Translations under genes and position numbers: made by a program
Source: Allobosea sp. CS1GBMeth4
Lineage (GTDB): Bacteria > Pseudomonadota > Alphaproteobacteria > Rhizobiales > Beijerinckiaceae
Length of the DNA stretch: 64,000 nt
Assembly: GCF_900185715.1 (NCBI RefSeq)
Contig: NZ_FYAS01000002.1
Coordinates: 1 to 64,000 of the forward strand
Reading direction: 5' to 3'
In this document: piece after piece, positions 51,933 through 62,031 of the stretch
Layout: each line of letters starts with the position of its first letter
Numbering within the stretch: position 1 is the stretch's first letter
The notes under the pieces: generated by a model
Seen by the model: the letters and a program-made list of their open reading frames with translations, nothing else
Databases searched by the model: none
Told to the model about the DNA's origin: nothing

Positions 51933-54437
51933 CTAGAACTCCTCCCAGCCGGCGTCGTCCGAGCGGGCGTTGACGCGTCTGCGGGCCGGAGCGCCCTGCG
52001 GCGCCGTCCGGTGCTGGTCGAAGGCGGCTTCGGCGAGCTTGCGCAGGCGCTCCGGCTCGCCGCCGGCGGCGGCCGCGGCGTGCATATGGGAGGCCGGGCG
52101 GCGGGACGGCGCATAATGGGCGCTGGCGACGGCGGCCGGCGCGATCTCGTCGCCGGTGCGGAAGGCCGCGACCAGGGCGTTGAGCTCGGCGATCTTGCCG
52201 GCGAGGGCGTTCGCCGAGGCGGCGCTCTCTTCGGCGAGCGCCGCGTTGGCCTGGGTCATTTCGTCCATATGGGCGACGGTCTGGCTCATCTCCTCGATGC
52301 CGTTGGCCTGCTCGGTCGAGGCGGTCGCGACCTCGGAGATCGTCGTCTGGACGCCCTGCGAGGCGGCGACGATGCGGGTCAGCGCGTCGCCGGCCTGGCG
52401 CACCAGCTTGACCCCGGCCTCGACCTCGACGTTCGAGGACGAGATCAGGGCGGAGATGTCCTTGGCCGCCTCGCCCGAGCGCTGGGCCAGGGTGCGAACC
52501 TCCGAGGCGACGACGGCGAAGCCCTTGCCGGCATCGCCGGCCCGCGCCGCCTCGACCGCCGCATTCAGCGCCAGCAGGTTGGTCTGGAAGGCGATGTCGT
52601 CGATGACGCGGATGATGTCGGAGATCTTCTTCGAGGCGTCCTCGATCCGGGCCATGGCCGAGACCGCCTCGCCGACGATGGCGCCGCCGTCCTGGGCGAC
52701 CTGCATCGCCTCGCCGGCCTGGCGCACCGCCTGCTGCGAAGCCTGGGCCGAAGCCTTGACCGAGGCGGCGAGCTCCTCGGTGGTCGCTGCGCTCTCCTCG
52801 AGCGAGGAGGCCTGCTCCTCGGTGCGCTTCGAGAGGTCGTCGGCGCCGGTCGAGATCTCGCGGGCAGAGAGGCCGACATCGGAGGCATTGGCCTGGATGG
52901 TGCGCAGCGTCGTCGAGAGCCGCTCGGCGGTCCGGTTGATCGCCTCCTGCAGCGCGGCGAAGCGGCCGCGATAGCCGGTGGTCACGCGGTGGGTGAGATC
53001 GCCGGCGGCGAGCGCCTGCATCGCCTGCGCGAACTCGGTCGTCGCGGCGTCGACCACCGCGTTGATCTCGTTGACGCCCTCGACCAGCTCGCGCAGCGGG
53101 CCGTCGACCTCGCCGGCCTCGGCGCGGCCGGAGAAGTCGCCGGCGCGGGCGGCGGCGACGATGCCGGCGACCTCGCCGACCAGCGTGCGCACCTTGGCGG
53201 CCTGTTCGGCGTCGGCCAGCATGGCGACCTCGCGGTCACGCCGGTTGGTCTCCAGCGCGAGCGCGTTCTGGCGGTATTCCTCGAGCGCGCCGCTGAGCGC
53301 ACCGATCTCGTCGGGACAGGGCGGGGCCGGGATCTTCTGGGCGAAGTCGCCGGCCTGCATGCCGTCGAGCGCCGTCTTCAGCGAGACCAGCGGCCGGGTG
53401 AGGCGGCGTTGCAGGCCGCGCCAGCTGAACAGGCAGATGGCGAGCAGCGCGAGGAACAGGCCGCCGGTGACGGCGAGCCGGGTCCCGGCCCGCGCCAGCG
53501 TCGCCTGCGTCGTCTTCTCCATCTCGTCGAAGGACTGGGCGACGGCGGCGAGGATGATGTTGAACGGGCCGTTGCACTGCCTGGTCCATTCCTCGGCGCC
53601 GACGACCGGGCCGCTGCCCTGGCCGACGCGGCCGATCTGCTCGTCCATCAGCCGGTTGGCGGCTTCGACCTCGGCATTCATGGCGCCGACCTTGCCGACC
53701 AGCTCGGGGCTAACGCCCGGCCGCGCCGCGAGCTGCTTCAGCTGCGCGACGCCGGCGTCGGAGGCGCCGCGCATCTCGCCGAGCCGGCGCAGCTGCGCCG
53801 CATCCATCGGCTTGTTGCTGCCGAAGACCGGGCGCAGCACCGAGCATTGCGTGCCGTAGCTCGAGCGCACGCGCCAGGCGGCGGCCTTGAAGTTCTGCAG
53901 GTCGGCCAGCGCCGGATCGGACAGGCGGACCGCCGTCGACGTCGCATCAGAGGCCCGGGTCATCACGGTCTCGATCTCGCCGATGCCGTTGTACCAGGGC
54001 ATGGTGGCGGCGAGGCTGCGCTGTCCCTTCGGCTTGGCCGCCTCGGCATACATCTCGGGCAGCCTGGCTTCGGCGGCCTTCTCCTGCTGGGCGATCGCCT
54101 CGGCCAGGGCCTCCCGCTCGGCGAGATCGGTCGCCCGCAGCCGCGCCCTGGCGCGCGCCAGCTCGTCGCGATTGGCCTGCTCGATCTTGCGCAGGGTCGC
54201 GGCCGGATCATCCGCGACCTGGATGGCGGTCTGCGCCTGCCCGCGATTGGAGCGGATCGTGTTGCCCGCGACGAGAAGGGCCTCGTCGGCGGCGACGAGC
54301 CCGACGAGGCGGCGGCCGGTCTGGACATCCTCCGCCGCCTGCTCGGCGAGAAAGGCGAGCGCGCCGAGTCCGGGCAGGCACAGGCACGCCATGGTGGCGA
54401 CGAGATAGTTCCTGATCGAGGCGGGGAAGAGGTTCAC
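51933..54437 (-). CDS. Methyl-accepting chemotaxis protein with CheR/CheB-tethering tail
   Basis: 834 residues. TM1 is [23 protein letters not shown]; a long helical periplasmic domain follows (about residues 35-330) with TM2 [23 protein letters not shown] first HAMP ([24 protein letters not shown]) is followed by a second segment ([35 protein letters not shown]), and then the signalling hairpin with the same tip as the other receptor. The C-terminus is [13 protein letters not shown] fits the xWxxF pentapeptide that binds CheR/CheB. The two receptors are nearly identical in the signalling tip but unlike in the sensor part. Confidence 0.95.
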   Translation of the reverse strand: MNLFPASIRNYLVATMACLCLPGLGALAFLAEQAAEDVQTGRRLVGLVAADEALLVAGNTIRSNRGQAQTAIQVADDPAATLRKIEQANRDELARARARLRATDLAEREALAEAIAQQEKAAEARLPEMYAEAAKPKGQRSLAATMPWYNGIGEIETVMTRASDATSTAVRLSDPALADLQNFKAAAWRVRSSYGTQCSVLRPVFGSNKPMDAAQLRRLGEMRGASDAGVAQLKQLAARPGVSPELVGKVGAMNAEVEAANRLMDEQIGRVGQGSGPVVGAEEWTRQCNGPFNIILAAVAQSFDEMEKTTQATLARAGTRLAVTGGLFLALLAICLFSWRGLQRRLTRPLVSLKTALDGMQAGDFAQKIPAPPCPDEIGALSGALEEYRQNALALETNRRDREVAMLADAEQAAKVRTLVGEVAGIVAAARAGDFSGRAEAGEVDGPLRELVEGVNEINAVVDAATTEFAQAMQALAAGDLTHRVTTGYRGRFAALQEAINRTAERLSTTLRTIQANASDVGLSAREISTGADDLSKRTEEQASSLEESAATTEELAASVKASAQASQQAVRQAGEAMQVAQDGGAIVGEAVSAMARIEDASKKISDIIRVIDDIAFQTNLLALNAAVEAARAGDAGKGFAVVASEVRTLAQRSGEAAKDISALISSSNVEVEAGVKLVRQAGDALTRIVAASQGVQTTISEVATASTEQANGIEEMSQTVAHMDEMTQANAALAEESAASANALAGKIAELNALVAAFRTGDEIAPAAVASAHYAPSRRPASHMHAAAAAGGEPERLRKLAEAAFDQHRTAPQGAPARRRVNARSDDAGWEEF

Positions 54438-54599
54438 GAGGTCTGTCCGGGCTTACTGGGCGCGGGACAGGGGCGCCGCCCTGGCCCCGCGCGCGATGCG
54501 GGCCCTGCAGGTTTGGCAGCATACTCTTAAAAATTTGCCTTAATTTTGCCCAGTCGTAAGCCGCCTCGGTCTCTCACATCCACTCCCGGCGCTCATCCT

Positions 54600-54698
54600 C
54601 TCTCAACCCTCATCCTGCGATGCGATCACCGATCGCGTAGGCGGACCATCCTTCGAGGCGGCCGCTCACACGGCTTCCTCGGGGATGAGGGCTGAGAG
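54600..54698. repeat. RIME-like intergenic inverted-repeat element
   Basis: Ends CTCTCAACCCTCATCC and GGATGAGGGCTGAGAG are inverted with one mismatch in 16 bp; inner words CATCCTTCGAGG and CCTCGGGGATGAGG also relate. The element is 99 bp and fills much of the gap between the second chemoreceptor and the dipeptidase gene end. Such rhizobial intergenic repeats are non-coding. Confidence 0.75.
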
Positions 54699-54719
54699 GG
54701 GCAGATCGTCGGGCTGCGT

Positions 54720-55862
54720 TCAGCGCGCTGCGGCGCTCGCCACCGCGCGCATCAGCCGGAGCATGTTGCCGCCGGCGAGCTTGGCGAGATTCTCCTCCGA
54801 CCAGCCGCGGCGGATCAGCTCGGCGATCAGGGCCGGGAAGGTCGAGGCGTCCTCGAGCCCGTCCGGCGTGAGGCCGCCGAAGAAGTCGGAGCCGATGCCG
54901 AGATGGTCGTGGCCGATCCGCCTGGCGAGATAGTCGAGATGGTCGCAATACTGCGCCAGCGTCGCCTTCGGCCGCGGGCCGGCGGTGCGGACGATCTCGG
55001 CCTCGGCCTTCTTGTAGTCGAGCCCTTCCGGCGTCTTGCCGTACTGGTCCTTGGCCGGGCGATGCCAGTCGCGCGAGGCCTGGCTGATGAAGTCGGGAAC
55101 GAAGGTCGCCATCACGACGCCGCCCTTGCCCGCCACCCGGTCGAGCACGTCGTCGGGCACGTTGCGGGGGTGGTCGCAGAGCGAGAAGGCGTTGGAGTGC
55201 GACCAGACCGCCGGCGCCTCGCTGACGTCGAGCACGTCGTGCATCACCTTCGGCGCGACATGAGCGAGGTCGACGATCATGCCGAGCCGGTTCATCCGGC
55301 CGATCACCTGCTTGCCGAAGGCGCTGAGGCCGTCATGGCGCGGCGCGTCGGTCGCGGAATCGCACCAGTCGTGCGTGTCGTTGTGGCATAGCGTCATCAG
55401 CCGGACGCCGAGATCCCAATAGGCGTCGAGCGTGTCGAGCTCGTTGTCGAGCGCCGAGCCGTTCTCGATCGTCATGAACAGCGCGATTCGCCCTTCCGCC
55501 TTCGCGGCCTCGACGTCGTCGGCCGAGAGGCCGGGCCGGAAGACGTCGGCATGGCGCGCGAGGATCCGGCGCATCAGAGCGATCTGCGCCAGCGCGAAAC
55601 CGGCCGGCTTCGGATGGTTCGGCGGCACATAGGCGGCGAAGAACTGCGCCGCGAGCCGGCCGGCGCGCATGCGCGGGATGTCGGTGTCGGTCTCGGGATG
55701 GACCTTGCCGAGATCGTAGGCGGCGAGGTCGCCCTTCGCCGCCGGATCGAGGCGCACGACATAGGGCAGATCGTTGTGACCATCGATCAGGGGGACGCGT
55801 GCCAGCAGGGCGAGCGCCCGCTCATGGGCTGCGTCGGCGAGCGGAGGGGCGGCGAGAACCAT
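54720..55862 (-). CDS. Membrane dipeptidase (M19 renal-dipeptidase family)
   Basis: 380 residues from the ATG at 55862 (MVLAAPPLADAAHERALALLARVPLIDGHND). Zinc ligands are clear: H29 and D31 in DGHND, then the bridging E in FMTIENGSAL, and H in VWSHSN and IVDLAHV. HDHLGIGSDFFGG is the fourth conserved site. The family removes dipeptides, including D-amino-acid or beta-lactam-like substrates. No signal peptide or lipobox is seen, so cytoplasmic location is likely in this bacterium. Stand-alone unit; the gene faces the liv operon across 398 bp. Confidence 0.93.
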   Translation of the reverse strand: MVLAAPPLADAAHERALALLARVPLIDGHNDLPYVVRLDPAAKGDLAAYDLGKVHPETDTDIPRMRAGRLAAQFFAAYVPPNHPKPAGFALAQIALMRRILARHADVFRPGLSADDVEAAKAEGRIALFMTIENGSALDNELDTLDAYWDLGVRLMTLCHNDTHDWCDSATDAPRHDGLSAFGKQVIGRMNRLGMIVDLAHVAPKVMHDVLDVSEAPAVWSHSNAFSLCDHPRNVPDDVLDRVAGKGGVVMATFVPDFISQASRDWHRPAKDQYGKTPEGLDYKKAEAEIVRTAGPRPKATLAQYCDHLDYLARRIGHDHLGIGSDFFGGLTPDGLEDASTFPALIAELIRRGWSEENLAKLAGGNMLRLMRAVASAAAR

Positions 55863-56260
55863 GGCGGACCTTCGGTGCGGATTCGCGGAAGCGCGATCGT
55901 GGCAGCGCTGGCGCCGACAGGCGAGAGCCTTGGCCCGGCTCAGGGCCGGCCCTGGTGCTGCCGCGCGGCGATTTCGCGCCCTGGTTGGTGCGGCATCGGC
56001 GCCTCCGCAGCCGGCGGAGACGAATCGTGCGCTGCATGTCGAGCAATCATCTTGCGCGGAATGCGGGCGTGGTCGCAGCATCGGCTGCCTATTGCATATG
56101 CAATGTGGCGCAGATTGCTTTTGACAGAAATGTGGCCGGGGGTGATTGTCGAATGGACAGACCGTTGGTAGCTCTGCGTCACAATCGTATCCCGCATGCG
56201 TCAGTGTCATGCCGCGCAAAAAAGAACGGGCAACAGGTTCGAGGGGTTAGGCGTCGTTCA
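55863..56260. promoter_or_regulatory. Promoter region of the liv operon and dipeptidase gene
   Basis: The 398-bp gap has no supported gene. It contains the perfect 14-bp palindrome ATTGCATATGCAAT at 56091-56104, a likely operator. A promoter follows: TTGACA at 56121-56126, a 17-base spacer, then GATTGT. This would place transcription of livH about 105 bp upstream of its ATG. The palindrome lies just upstream of the -35 box. An Lrp- or GntR-type regulator is plausible. Nothing clear was found for the dipeptidase promoter near 55863-55990. Confidence 0.6.
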
Positions 56261-57178
56261 ATGGAAGTGTTCCTCCAGCAGCTCATCAACGGGCTGACCC
56301 TGGGGTCGATCTACGGCCTCATCGCCATCGGCTACACGATGGTCTTCGGCATCATCGGCATGGTGAACTTCGCCCATGGCGACGTCTTCATGCTGTCGGC
56401 CTTCATCGCGCTGATCTTCTTCATGCTGATTTCGGCCTGGCTCGGCGCCGGCCTGATCGTGCTCTCGCTGATCTTCGTCCTGATCCTGGCGATGTTCTTC
56501 ACCTCGCTGTGGAACTGGACGATCGAGCGCGTCGCCTACCGGCCGCTGCGCGGCTCGTTCCGCCTCGCGCCGCTGATCTCGGCGATCGGCATGTCGATCT
56601 TCCTGATGAACTTCGTCCAGGTCGTGCAAGGGCCGCGCAACAAGCCGACGCCGCCGATGCTGAACCAGTCGATCCTGCTGATCGACAGCGCGACCTATCC
56701 GGTCTCGATCTCCTACAAGCAGGTGGTGATCATCGTCACCACGGTCGTGCTGCTCGCCGCCTTCTGGTATCTGGTGCAGAAGACGCCGCTCGGCCGCGCC
56801 CAGCGCGCCTGCGAGCAGGACCGCAAGATGGCCTCGCTGCTCGGCGTCGATGTCGACCGCACGATCTCGATCACCTTCGTGATGGGCGCGGCGCTCGCGG
56901 CCGTGGCCGGCGTGATGTACCTCGTGCTCTACGGCGTGGTGAACTTCGCCGACGGCTTCACGCCGGGCGTCAAGGCCTTCACCGCGGCCGTGCTCGGCGG
57001 CATCGGCTCGCTGCCGGGCGCCGTGCTCGGCGGGCTGCTGATCGGCCTGATCGAGGTGATGTGGTCGGCCTATTTCACCATCGACTACAAGGACGTCGCC
57101 GCCTTCTGCATCCTCGCGGTCGTCCTCGTCTTCATGCCCTCCGGCATCCTCGGCCGGCCCGAAGTCGAGAAGGTCTGA
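56261..57178 (+). CDS. livH: LivH, branched-chain amino-acid ABC permease
   Basis: 305 residues from the ATG at 56261. LivH is one of the two inner-membrane permeases for leucine, isoleucine and valine uptake. LINGLTLGSIYGLIAIGYTMVFGIIGMVNFAHGDVFML is the unmistakable LivH opening. RACEQDRKMASLLGVDVDRTISITFVMGAALAAVAG is the coupling-helix region that contacts the ATPases. Seven to eight membrane helices are visible. livM follows after 3 bp. It heads the operon livHMGF, with DUF6867 and livK downstream. Confidence 0.97.
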   Translation: MEVFLQQLINGLTLGSIYGLIAIGYTMVFGIIGMVNFAHGDVFMLSAFIALIFFMLISAWLGAGLIVLSLIFVLILAMFFTSLWNWTIERVAYRPLRGSFRLAPLISAIGMSIFLMNFVQVVQGPRNKPTPPMLNQSILLIDSATYPVSISYKQVVIIVTTVVLLAAFWYLVQKTPLGRAQRACEQDRKMASLLGVDVDRTISITFVMGAALAAVAGVMYLVLYGVVNFADGFTPGVKAFTAAVLGGIGSLPGAVLGGLLIGLIEVMWSAYFTIDYKDVAAFCILAVVLVFMPSGILGRPEVEKV

Positions 57179-57181
57179 CCG

Positions 57182-58564
57182 ATGGCAGGAGAGGCTTCGA
57201 TTCCCGCCAGGCGCCAGGCCGACATGATGGCGGCGCTGAAGGAGGCGGCCTTCGCCGCGCTGGTCACCTTCGGCCTGTGCATCCCGATCATCGCCTGGGG
57301 CACGCGCCAGAACCTCGACAATCAGCTGGTGCTCGACCCGCGCTGGGACGCGGTGGCCTGGGCGGTGGCGATCGTCTTCGTCGGCCGCTTCCTGATGGCG
57401 CTGCGCCAGCAGAAGCGCGGCGAGGGCAAGTCGGTCGTGCGGCTCCTGCCGCACGGCACGATCGGCTTCTTCCAGCGCCACTCGCGCATCTTCTCGCTGT
57501 TCGGCCTCGGCTTCCTGCTGACCTTCCCGATCATCGCGATCAATCTCGCCGGCTGGGGCGGGGCGCTGAAATGGATCGACAATTTCGGCGTGCAGATCCT
57601 GATCTACGTGATGCTCGGCTGGGGGCTGAACATCGTCGTCGGCCTCGCCGGCCTGCTCGACCTCGGCTATGTCGCCTTCTATGCGGTCGGCGCCTATTCC
57701 TACGCGCTGCTGGCCAAGAATTTCGGCCTGTCCTTCTGGCTGCTGCTGCCGCTCGCCGGCATCCTCGCCGCCTTCTGGGGCATCATCCTGGGCTTCCCGG
57801 TGCTGCGCCTGCGCGGCGACTACCTCGCCATCGTGACGCTGGCCTTCGGCGAGATCATCCGCCTCGTCCTGGTCAACTGGACGGATTTCTCGAACGGCTA
57901 TGCCGGCATTTCCGGCATCCCGCGGCCAACCTTCTTCGGCATCCCGTTCACGGCGGCCGATGACGGTTTCGCGGCGGTGTTCGGGCTCGAATTCTCGCCG
58001 CTCTACCGCACGATCTTCCTCTACTATGTCATCCTGTGCCTGGCGCTGCTGACGGCCTATGTCAGCCTGCGCCTGCGGCGCCTGCCGGTCGGGCGCGCCT
58101 GGGAGGCGCTGCGGGAGGATGAGATCGCCTGCCGTTCGCTCGGCATCAACACCACCAACACCAAGCTGACCGCCTTCTCGCTCGGCGCGATGTTCGGCGG
58201 CTTCGCCGGCTCGTTCTTCGCGGCGCGGCAGGGTTTCATCAGCCCCGAATCCTTCGTCTTCATGGAATCGGCGGTGATCCTCGCCATCGTCGTGCTCGGC
58301 GGCATGGGCTCGCTCTGGGGCTGCGCCATCGCGGCGATCGTGATGATCGGCGGCACCGAGCTGCTGCGCGAGCTCGACTGGCTGAAGCAGATCTTCGGCC
58401 CCGATTTCGACCCGACCAAGTACCGCATGCTGATCTTCGGCTTCGCCATGGTGGCGATCATGATCTGGAAGCCGCGCGGGCTGATCTCGACCCGCGAGCC
58501 GACCGCGTTCCTCAAGGAGAAGAAGGCCATCTCGGCCGACATGGTCCAGGAGGGGCACGGCTGA
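57182..58564 (+). CDS. livM: LivM, branched-chain amino-acid ABC permease
   Basis: 460 residues, longer than most LivM (about 330-425) because of an N-terminal stretch of about 120 residues with two membrane helices ([16 protein letters not shown] and [16 protein letters not shown]). The LivM core is clear: [95 protein letters not shown]. It pairs with LivH. It overlaps livG by one base (TGATGA). Confidence 0.96.
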   Translation: MAGEASIPARRQADMMAALKEAAFAALVTFGLCIPIIAWGTRQNLDNQLVLDPRWDAVAWAVAIVFVGRFLMALRQQKRGEGKSVVRLLPHGTIGFFQRHSRIFSLFGLGFLLTFPIIAINLAGWGGALKWIDNFGVQILIYVMLGWGLNIVVGLAGLLDLGYVAFYAVGAYSYALLAKNFGLSFWLLLPLAGILAAFWGIILGFPVLRLRGDYLAIVTLAFGEIIRLVLVNWTDFSNGYAGISGIPRPTFFGIPFTAADDGFAAVFGLEFSPLYRTIFLYYVILCLALLTAYVSLRLRRLPVGRAWEALREDEIACRSLGINTTNTKLTAFSLGAMFGGFAGSFFAARQGFISPESFVFMESAVILAIVVLGGMGSLWGCAIAAIVMIGGTELLRELDWLKQIFGPDFDPTKYRMLIFGFAMVAIMIWKPRGLISTREPTAFLKEKKAISADMVQEGHG

Positions 58565-59451
58565 TGACGAACGTGGTCGAGACCACCTCGGCGGCGACGG
58601 CGGCCACGGTCGCCCCGCCCGGAACCCCGCTGCTCAAGGTCGAGCACGTCACCATGCGCTTCGGCGGCCTGACCGCTGTCAACGACCTCTCCTTCGAAGC
58701 CCGCAAGGGCGACATCACCGCGCTGATCGGCCCGAACGGCGCCGGCAAGACCACGGTGTTCAACTGCATCACCGGCTTCTACAAGCCGACCGAGGGCATG
58801 ATCACGCTGACGCAGGAGAGCGGCGACAGCTACCTGCTCGAGCGCATGCCGGATTTCCGCATCGCCTGGAAGGCCAAGGTCGCCCGCACCTTCCAGAACA
58901 TCCGCCTGTTCGGCGGCATGACGGTGCTGGAGAACCTGCTCGTCGCCCAGCACAACCCGCTGATGATCGCCTCGGGCTTCACCTTCCTCGGCGTGCTCGG
59001 CATCGGCGGCTACAAGGCGCGCGAGCGCGAGGCGATCGAGAAGGCCAAGTTCTGGCTCGAGAAGATCAACCTGATCCATCGCGCCGACGATCCCGCCGCC
59101 GATCTGCCCTATGGCGACCAGCGCCGCCTCGAGATCGCCCGGGCGATGTGCACCGATCCGGTGCTGCTCTGCCTCGACGAGCCGGCCGCCGGCCTCAACC
59201 CGCGCGAAAGCCTCGATCTCAACAACCTGCTGCTGTCGATCCGCAAGGACCATGGCACGGCGCTGCTGCTCATCGAACACGACATGTCGGTGGTGATGGA
59301 AATCTCGGACCATGTCGTGGTGCTCGACTATGGCACCAAGATCGCGGACGGCACGCCGGCCGAGGTGCAGGCCGACCAGAAGGTGATCGCCGCCTATCTC
59401 GGTGTCGACGACGAAGAGGTCGAGACGGTCGAAGCGGAGGTCGGCCTATGA
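58564..59451 (+). CDS. livG: LivG, branched-chain amino-acid ABC ATPase
   Basis: 295 residues. ATP-binding motifs are present: Walker [11 protein letters not shown]-loop near FQNIRLFGG, Walker [14 protein letters not shown] and [11 protein letters not shown] (H-loop). The LSGG signature is degenerate as [15 protein letters not shown], as usual for LivG. It energises uptake together with LivF. The ATG is formed by the livM stop TGATGA, and its own stop overlaps the livF start (ATGA). Confidence 0.97.
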   Translation: MTNVVETTSAATAATVAPPGTPLLKVEHVTMRFGGLTAVNDLSFEARKGDITALIGPNGAGKTTVFNCITGFYKPTEGMITLTQESGDSYLLERMPDFRIAWKAKVARTFQNIRLFGGMTVLENLLVAQHNPLMIASGFTFLGVLGIGGYKAREREAIEKAKFWLEKINLIHRADDPAADLPYGDQRRLEIARAMCTDPVLLCLDEPAAGLNPRESLDLNNLLLSIRKDHGTALLLIEHDMSVVMEISDHVVVLDYGTKIADGTPAEVQADQKVIAAYLGVDDEEVETVEAEVGL

Positions 59452-60179
59452 GCGAGGCTCATCCGCTGCTCTGCGTCCGCGGCGTCAAGACCTATTATGG
59501 CAAGATCATCGCGCTGAAGGGCGTCGACGTCGATGTCCGCCCCGGCGAGATCGTGACGATGATCGGCGCCAACGGCGCCGGCAAGTCGACGCTGATGATG
59601 ACGATCTTCGGGAATCCGCAGGCGCGCGAAGGCACCATCACCTATGAGGGGCGCGACATCACGCGGATGCCGAGCCACGAGATCGCGCGCCTCGGCATCG
59701 CGCAGTCGCCGGAAGGCCGGCGCATCTTCCCGCGGATGACGGTGTTCGAGAACCTGCAGATGGGCGCGGCCGTCGCCGGCATGCAGCATTTCGACGAGGA
59801 TCTCGAGAAGATCTGCGTGCTGTTCCCGCGGGTGAAGGAGCGCCTGCAGCAGCGCGGGGGCACGCTCTCGGGCGGCGAGCAGCAGATGGTGGCGATCGCG
59901 CGCGCGCTGATGGCCCGGCCGAAGCTGCTCATGCTCGACGAGCCCTCGCTCGGCCTCGCGCCGCTGATCGTCAAGCAGATCTTCGAAGCGATCCGCGAGC
60001 TCAACCGCAGCCAGGGGCTGACCGTGTTCCTGGTCGAGCAGAACGCCTTCCATGCGCTGAAGCTCGCCCATCGCGGCTATGTCATGGTCAACGGCGTCAT
60101 CACCATGAGCGGCACCGGGCAGGAATTGCTCGCCAACCCGCAGGTGCGGGCGGCCTATCTCGAAGGCGGCCGGCATTGA
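59448..60179 (+). CDS. livF: LivF, branched-chain amino-acid ABC ATPase
   Basis: 243 residues starting [30 protein letters not shown]. Walker A GANGAGKST, signature TLSGGEQQMVAIARAL, Walker B LLMLDEPSLGLAP and the H-loop region VFLVEQNAFHALKLAHRGYVM match LivF. It overlaps livG by four bases, so synthesis of both ATPases is coupled. It is followed after 28 bp by the DUF6867 gene. Confidence 0.97.
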   Translation: MSEAHPLLCVRGVKTYYGKIIALKGVDVDVRPGEIVTMIGANGAGKSTLMMTIFGNPQAREGTITYEGRDITRMPSHEIARLGIAQSPEGRRIFPRMTVFENLQMGAAVAGMQHFDEDLEKICVLFPRVKERLQQRGGTLSGGEQQMVAIARALMARPKLLMLDEPSLGLAPLIVKQIFEAIRELNRSQGLTVFLVEQNAFHALKLAHRGYVMVNGVITMSGTGQELLANPQVRAAYLEGGRH

Positions 60180-60207
60180 GCGGCGCGGCCTGAACGGAGC
60201 TACGACG

Positions 60208-60561
60208 ATGCAGGGCATTCTCTACGAGGAGCCGACCATCTGGCTCTTCCTGCTGGTGACGGTGGCGATGGGCGGCTGGGCCGCCTGGATGACGGGCCGG
60301 GCGGTGGCGATCACCTGGCGCCCGCCGCTCCAGCTGCTCTTCTATACGGCGATCCTCGGGTTGGTGATCCGCTTCATCCACTTCGCCCTGTTCGAGGCGA
60401 CGCTGCTGTCGCTGCACTATTATCTCGCCGACACCTTGGTGCTCCTGGCCTTCAGTTTCGCGGGCTGGCGCTACAACCGGGCCCGCCAGATGACGACGCA
60501 GTATCGCTGGCTCTACGAGCGCACCGGGCCCTTCACCTGGAAGGCGCGCGAGAGCGCCTAA
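60208..60561 (+). CDS. DUF6867 small membrane protein of the liv operon
   Basis: 117 residues with three hydrophobic segments (IWLFLLVTVAMGGWAAWMTG, LQLLFYTAILGLVIRFIHFALF and YYLADTLVLLAFSFAGW) and a charged C-terminus (QMTTQYRWLYERTGPF). This matches the DUF6867 family often found between livF and livK in rhizobia. Function is unknown; a role in transporter assembly or regulation is inferred from its steady position. A ribosome site GGAGC precedes the ATG. Confidence 0.8.
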   Translation: MQGILYEEPTIWLFLLVTVAMGGWAAWMTGRAVAITWRPPLQLLFYTAILGLVIRFIHFALFEATLLSLHYYLADTLVLLAFSFAGWRYNRARQMTTQYRWLYERTGPFTWKARESA

Positions 60562-60707
60562 CCCGCCGGAAACACCACCAAAGTTCACGGGGCTTGCCGC
60601 GTGACAGCACCGCGAAAAAGCGCAAGACTGCGCCTCACGGTGGCACCACGCGCCGAGACGGGACGGCCAAACCGGCCCGTACTATTCTCACAGGGGAGTC
60701 ACAACGC

Positions 60708-61823
60708 ATGAAGAAGCTGCTCTTGGGCGGAATTGCCCTCGGCGCGGTCCTCGCCTTCTCCGGCGTAGCGAACGCACAGATCAAGCTTGGCGTCGGCGGC
60801 CCGATCACGGGTCCGAATGCGGCGTTCGGCGCGCAGCTGAAGAACGGGGCGGAACAGGCCGCCGAGGACATCAACGCGGCCGGCGGCATTCTCGGCCAGA
60901 AGATCCAGGTGCTGGTCGGCGACGACGTCTCCGATCCGAAGCAGGGCGTCTCGGTCGCCAACAAGTTCGTCGGCGACGGCGTGAAATGGGTGCTCGGCCA
61001 CTTCAACTCCGGCGTGACCATGCCGGCCTCGGAAGTCTATGCCGAGAACGGCATCCTGATGATCAGCCCGTCGGCGACCAACCCGAAGATCACCGAGCGC
61101 GGCCTCTGGAACGTCTTCCGCACCTGCGGCCGCGACGACCAGCAGGGTTCGGTGGCGGCGGAGTACATCGCCAAGAACCTCAAGGGCAAGAAGATCGCCA
61201 TCGTCCACGACAAGACGACCTACGGCCAGGGCCTTGCCGACGAGACCCGCAAGGGGCTGACCAAGGCCGGCGTCAAGGACGTGCTCTATGAAGGCGTCAA
61301 CGCCGGCGAGAAGGACTTCTCGGCGCTGATCTCGAAGCTGAAGTCGACGGGCGCCGACTATCTCTACTGGGGCGGCCTGCACACCGAAGGCGGCCTGATC
61401 GTGCGCCAGATGCGCGACCAGGGCCTGAAGACCGTGATGATCTCGGGCGACGGCATCACCACCGACGAGTTCGCCACGATCGGCGGCCCGGGCGTCGAAG
61501 GCACGCTGATGACCTTCCCGCCGGATCCGCAGAAGCGTCCGGAAGCCGCTGCGGTGCTGAAGAAGTTCGAGGCCCGCAAGTTCAAGCCGGAAGCCTACAC
61601 GCTCTACAGCTACGCCGCGGTCCAGATCATGGCCGAGGGCGCCAAGCGCGCGAACTCGCTCGACCCGAAGAAGGTCGCCGCGGCGCTGCATGGCGGCCAG
61701 CCGGTCGACACGGTCATCGGCAAGATCGGCTTCGACAAGAAGGGCGACATCACCCGCCCGGACTATACCGTCTACACCTGGAAGAAGGGCGCGGACGGCA
61801 AGATCGGCTATGTCGAGAACTGA
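60708..61823 (+). CDS. livK: LivK/LivJ-type periplasmic branched-chain amino-acid-binding protein
   Basis: 371 residues from the ATG at 60708 with GGGGAG upstream. Signal peptide [22 protein letters not shown] is followed by the bilobal binding domain ([40 protein letters not shown], then [31 protein letters not shown] pattern in part). It delivers amino acids to LivHMGF; exact specificity is not readable. The 146-bp gap after DUF6867 may carry an extra promoter. A strong terminator ends the cluster. Confidence 0.96.
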   Translation: [371 protein letters not shown]

Positions 61824-61855
61824 TCGCGGCTGATCGCGCCACGGCGCGAGCGCGG

Positions 61856-61890
61856 ACCCGCCCCGGAGCGATCCGGGGCGGGTTTTTCTT
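61856..61890 (+). terminator. Terminator of the liv cluster
   Basis: 12-bp arms ACCCGCCCCGGA and TCCGGGGCGGGT with a 4-base loop, followed by TTTTCTTT, 33 bp after the livK stop. Confidence 0.93.
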
Positions 61891-62031
61891 TGGCCGGCCA
61901 CGCTCGACTGGACCGGCAGCCTGCTCCTGTGATCGCGACATGCCGAGGTCAGTGGAACCGCGCATTGTCGGATGGCGCGCTGGTGGTTCGTCCTCGGGTC
62001 GCAAGCGCGAGACAAGCACGGGAGCGCGACC

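Noticed and set aside
49625..54437. Recent tandem duplication of the chemoreceptor genes
   Set aside because: Only the signalling tips are alike; sensor parts and lengths differ, so shared constraint explains the similarity.
51927..54530. An 867-residue plus-strand frame over the second chemoreceptor
   Set aside because: Low-complexity R/G/A/D-rich shadow; the minus-strand receptor has the full signalling hairpin.
56258..58558. A 766-residue open frame antisense to livH and livM
   Set aside because: It is a GC shadow full of Asp/Glu/Arg/Gln; livH and livM are unmistakable.
60562..60707. Riboswitch in the livK leader
   Set aside because: Only a short hairpin-like CGGGACGG...CCGGCCCG is present; no known aptamer core was recognised.
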